Made by a program: the position numbers and the translations under genes
NCBI RefSeq assembly: GCF_011044175.1
Contig: NZ_CP049057.1
Coordinates: 3,324,966 to 3,388,965 of the forward strand
Reading direction: 5' to 3'
Length of the DNA stretch: 64,000 nucleotides
From: Rasiella rasia
GTDB lineage: Bacteria > Bacteroidota > Bacteroidia > Flavobacteriales > Flavobacteriaceae
In this document: positions 62,239-64,000 of the stretch, one piece after another
Layout: the number at the start of each line of letters is the position of its first letter
Numbering within the stretch: position 1 is the stretch's first letter
The notes under the pieces: model-generated
Database searches by the model: none
What the model was told of the DNA's origin: nothing
Seen by the model: only the letters and a program-made list of their open reading frames with translations

Positions 62239-62829
62239 ATGATTTTACCCATTGTTGCCTACGGTGACCCCGTTTTAAGAAAAAAAGCAACTGCAATTAA
62301 TCAGGACTATCCAAAGTTGGATGCCTTAATAGATAATATGTTTGAGACCATGTATGGGGCTCGCGGTATTGGCTTGGCTGCACCACAAGTAGGTGTTGCT
62401 ATTCGACTTTTTCTAGTAGATGCAACTCCCTTTGAAGATGATGAAGACCTTTCTGAAGAAGAACAAGCATTGTGTGCCGATTTTAAAAAGGTATTTATCA
62501 ACGCAAATATTCTTGAAGAGGAAGGAGACGAGTGGGCTTTTAATGAAGGGTGCCTAAGTATCCCTAACATTAATGAAGATGTATTTAGACAACCTACCAT
62601 AACAATTGAATACTACGATGAAAATTTCGTAAAACACACCGATACCTTCGACGGTATAGTTGCTCGTATCATACAGCACGAATACGACCATATTGAAGGG
62701 ATTTTGTTCACCGATAAACTTTCAGTATTAAAAAAACGTTTGCTAAAAACTAAACTAGCTAATATTTCAAAAGGGAAAATAGACGTATCGTATCGTATGA
62801 AATTTCCAAATGCTAAAAAGAAACGTTAA
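62239..62829 (+). CDS. def: Peptide deformylase
   Basis: This 196-residue metalloenzyme removes the formyl group from nascent proteins. All three motifs are present: GIGLAAPQVG, EGCLSIPN and QHEYDHIEG (Cys and two His bind iron). It lies 11 bases after ruvX and is likely co-transcribed with it. The acidic insert after the first motif (FEDDEDLSEEEQ) is typical of Bacteroidota enzymes. Confidence 0.97.
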   Translation: MILPIVAYGDPVLRKKATAINQDYPKLDALIDNMFETMYGARGIGLAAPQVGVAIRLFLVDATPFEDDEDLSEEEQALCADFKKVFINANILEEEGDEWAFNEGCLSIPNINEDVFRQPTITIEYYDENFVKHTDTFDGIVARIIQHEYDHIEGILFTDKLSVLKKRLLKTKLANISKGKIDVSYRMKFPNAKKKR

Positions 62830-62834
62830 CGTGC

Positions 62835-62865
62835 TTGCACGAAATAACCAAAGCCCGCATCTTTG
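62835..62865 (+). promoter_or_regulatory. Promoter of the DUF5606 gene
   Basis: TTG at 62835-62837, a 20-base spacer and CATCTTTG at 62858-62865 give a good match to the consensus with one mismatch in the -7 element. Confidence 0.55.
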
Positions 62866-62911
62866 CAGCTTTATTTTGAAAAGTTAAACTTTATAATCGC
62901 ATACCTAATTT

Positions 62912-63337
62912 ATGAGCTTAGAAAAAATTCTTTCCATTTCAGGAAAACCAGGACTGTACCAATTAAAAACTCAAACCCGAAGTGGTTTCGTAGCAGAATC
63001 ACTCTTAGACGGGCGTAAAATAAGCGTAGGCGCGAGAGATAATGTAAGCTTATTGAGCGAAATCGCTATATACACACTTACCGAAGAAGTTCCATTGCGT
63101 GAAATTTTCAGTAAAATTGCTGAAAAAGAAAACGGCGGTCCAACCATAAACCATAAAGTTGATAAAGTAGCGTTAGAAGAATTTTTCTTTGAAGTATTAC
63201 CAGACTACGATGAAGATCGCGTGTATGCAAGTGATATTAAGAAAGTAGTACAATGGTATAACTTACTACAAAAAAATGGAATCACAGATTTTTCTGAAAC
63301 CGAAGAAGATGAAACAGCAGCCTCAGAAGAAGAATAG
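62912..63337 (+). CDS. DUF5606 domain-containing protein
   Basis: This 141-residue cytoplasmic protein starts MSLEKILSISGKPGLYQLKTQTRSGFVAESLLDGRK, the conserved block of DUF5606. It continues with LSEIAIYTLTEEVPLREIF and VYASDIKKVVQWYNLLQKNGI, ending in a run of Glu residues. It resembles a small RNA- or protein-binding beta domain followed by helices. Function unknown. The gene is monocistronic, followed by a terminator and mazG. Confidence 0.9.
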   Translation: MSLEKILSISGKPGLYQLKTQTRSGFVAESLLDGRKISVGARDNVSLLSEIAIYTLTEEVPLREIFSKIAEKENGGPTINHKVDKVALEEFFFEVLPDYDEDRVYASDIKKVVQWYNLLQKNGITDFSETEEDETAASEEE

Positions 63338-63363
63338 GGGTAGTGCATAATAAATTGATAACT

Positions 63364-63406
63364 AAAAATTCATTTGCTACGTTGTAGGAGATGAATTTTT
63401 ATTTTT
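63364..63406 (+). terminator. Terminator after the DUF5606 gene
   Basis: AAAAATTCAT pairs with ATGAATTTTT, with an inner CTAC/GTAG hairpin, then a T-run. It ends eight bases before the mazG ATG. Confidence 0.75.
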
Positions 63407-63413
63407 ACAGGGT

Positions 63414-64000
63414 ATGAACACCAGAAAACAACAACTTGAAGCTTTTGATAGGTTGCTAACCATCATGGATGAACTACGCTTAAAATGCCCATGGGATAAA
63501 AAACAAACTATGGAAACGCTTAGGCACCTTACCATAGAAGAAACCTACGAATTAGGCGATGCAATTTTAGAGAATGATCTTTCAGAAGTAAAGAAAGAAC
63601 TAGGTGATTTACTCCTACACATTGTGTTTTACGCTAAAATAGGAAGCGAAACTCAGGCTTTTGACATGGCAGATGTGGCAAATGAAATATGTGACAAACT
63701 AATTTCTCGTCATCCACATATTTATGGAGATATTAGCGTGGAAAACGAAGAAGAAGTAAAACAAAATTGGGAAAACTTAAAGCTCAAAGAAGGAAAAAGT
63801 AGTGTTTTAGAAGGTGTCCCCAAGTCACTGCCTGCTCTGGTAAAGGCTAATAGAATACAAGATAAAGTTGCTGGTGTAGGCTTCGATTGGGAAGAACCAC
63901 AACAGGTTTTTGAAAAACTTCAAGAGGAGTTAGAAGAGCTACAACACGAAATAGACACCAATAACCCTGAAAAAATGGAACAAGAATTTGGAGATGTTCT
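63414..64000 (+). CDS. mazG: Nucleoside triphosphate pyrophosphohydrolase MazG, 3' truncated by window edge
   Basis: This reading frame starts at ATG 63414 (MNTRKQQLEAFDRLLTIMDEL) and is open to the window end, about 195 residues. It has the MazG pattern LKCPWDKKQTMETLRHLTIEETYELGDAI (with EExxE) and KKELGDLLLHIVFYAKI, then the second repeat beginning ELEELQHEI and ending EQEFGDVL. MazG hydrolyses NTPs, including damaged ones, and affects ppGpp in E. coli. Full-length homologues have about 260 residues, so about a quarter lies beyond the edge. Confidence 0.95.
   Translation, partial: MNTRKQQLEAFDRLLTIMDELRLKCPWDKKQTMETLRHLTIEETYELGDAILENDLSEVKKELGDLLLHIVFYAKIGSETQAFDMADVANEICDKLISRHPHIYGDISVENEEEVKQNWENLKLKEGKSSVLEGVPKSLPALVKANRIQDKVAGVGFDWEEPQQVFEKLQEELEELQHEIDTNNPEKMEQEFGDV

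Noticed and set aside
1..64000. CRISPR arrays, insertion sequences or prophage genes
   Set aside because: No regularly spaced repeats, transposase, integrase or phage structural genes were seen; gene content and style are uniform across the window.

Overview
This 64 kb window is chromosomal core DNA of a bacterium in the Bacteroidota, almost certainly family Flavobacteriaceae. The evidence is the AT-rich, densely packed gene content and a type IX secretion (Por) C-terminal sorting domain. Lipoproteins have Bacteroidota-style lipoboxes, and many proteins belong to families largely confined to this phylum (DUF4252, DUF4290, DUF5606, DUF6090, DUF6122, DUF6495, START-like). Many promoters match the Bacteroidota -7 element TAnnTTTG, some with a TTG/TTTG -33 element 19-20 bases upstream. 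I cannot name the genus. I saw no insertion sequence, prophage, integrase, CRISPR array or rRNA. The window opens inside carB and closes inside mazG.

Layout. 1-4.2 kb: end of carB, then rmuC with two small membrane-protein genes. 4.3-9.7 kb: a corrinoid uptake locus, with btuF-btuC-btuD on the minus strand and, divergently, a cobalamin riboswitch in front of a TonB-dependent receptor. 9.7-13.4 kb: an S41 protease lipoprotein, then an ECF sigma factor, a membrane anti-sigma-like protein and two DUF4252 proteins. 13.4-21 kb: purB, a sirtuin with a helical partner, trmH, an unknown lipoprotein, rdgB and a DEAD-box RNA helicase. 21-30.5 kb: a CarboxypepD_reg protein, an aldehyde dehydrogenase, rlmH, nadC, a BrkB-type membrane protein, two small secreted proteins, priA and a LytTR regulator. 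30.6-35.3 kb: rpsF-rpsR-rplI, an FtsX-type permease and hisS. 35.3-39.2 kb: a nuclease-like protein, tRNA-Met, a START-like protein, a class IV aminotransferase, YqgE and HU. 39.3-45.2 kb: an ATPase-recQ-fmt operon facing DUF493-DUF4290-murA. 45.2-49.8 kb: a ferredoxin-like protein, an SRPBCC-SDR-photolyase operon, a possible 38-residue gene and an aquaporin. 49.9-56.9 kb: DUF2911, HSDR_N, holA, DUF6090, DoxX and a large T9SS cargo protein. 57-64 kb: menA, menC and menE interleaved with a metallo-beta-lactamase-fold hydrolase and a CPBP protease, then ruvX, def, DUF5606 and mazG.

Most genes are housekeeping: translation, replication and repair, nucleotide hygiene, menaquinone, NAD and cell-wall synthesis. 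The most unusual signal is not a gene. The 9-mer CTTCGGAAA (or its complement TTTCCGAAG) occurs at least 26 times by hand count, on both strands and in three reading frames, far above a rough composition expectation of about 0.5. That density resembles DNA uptake sequences. Other points for a second look are four promoters placed so that the mRNA would be leaderless, a MurA with Asp in place of the catalytic Cys, a CarB lacking the allosteric domain, a sirtuin without zinc cysteines, an SDR without its catalytic Tyr, and a candidate small gene with its own promoter and terminator.
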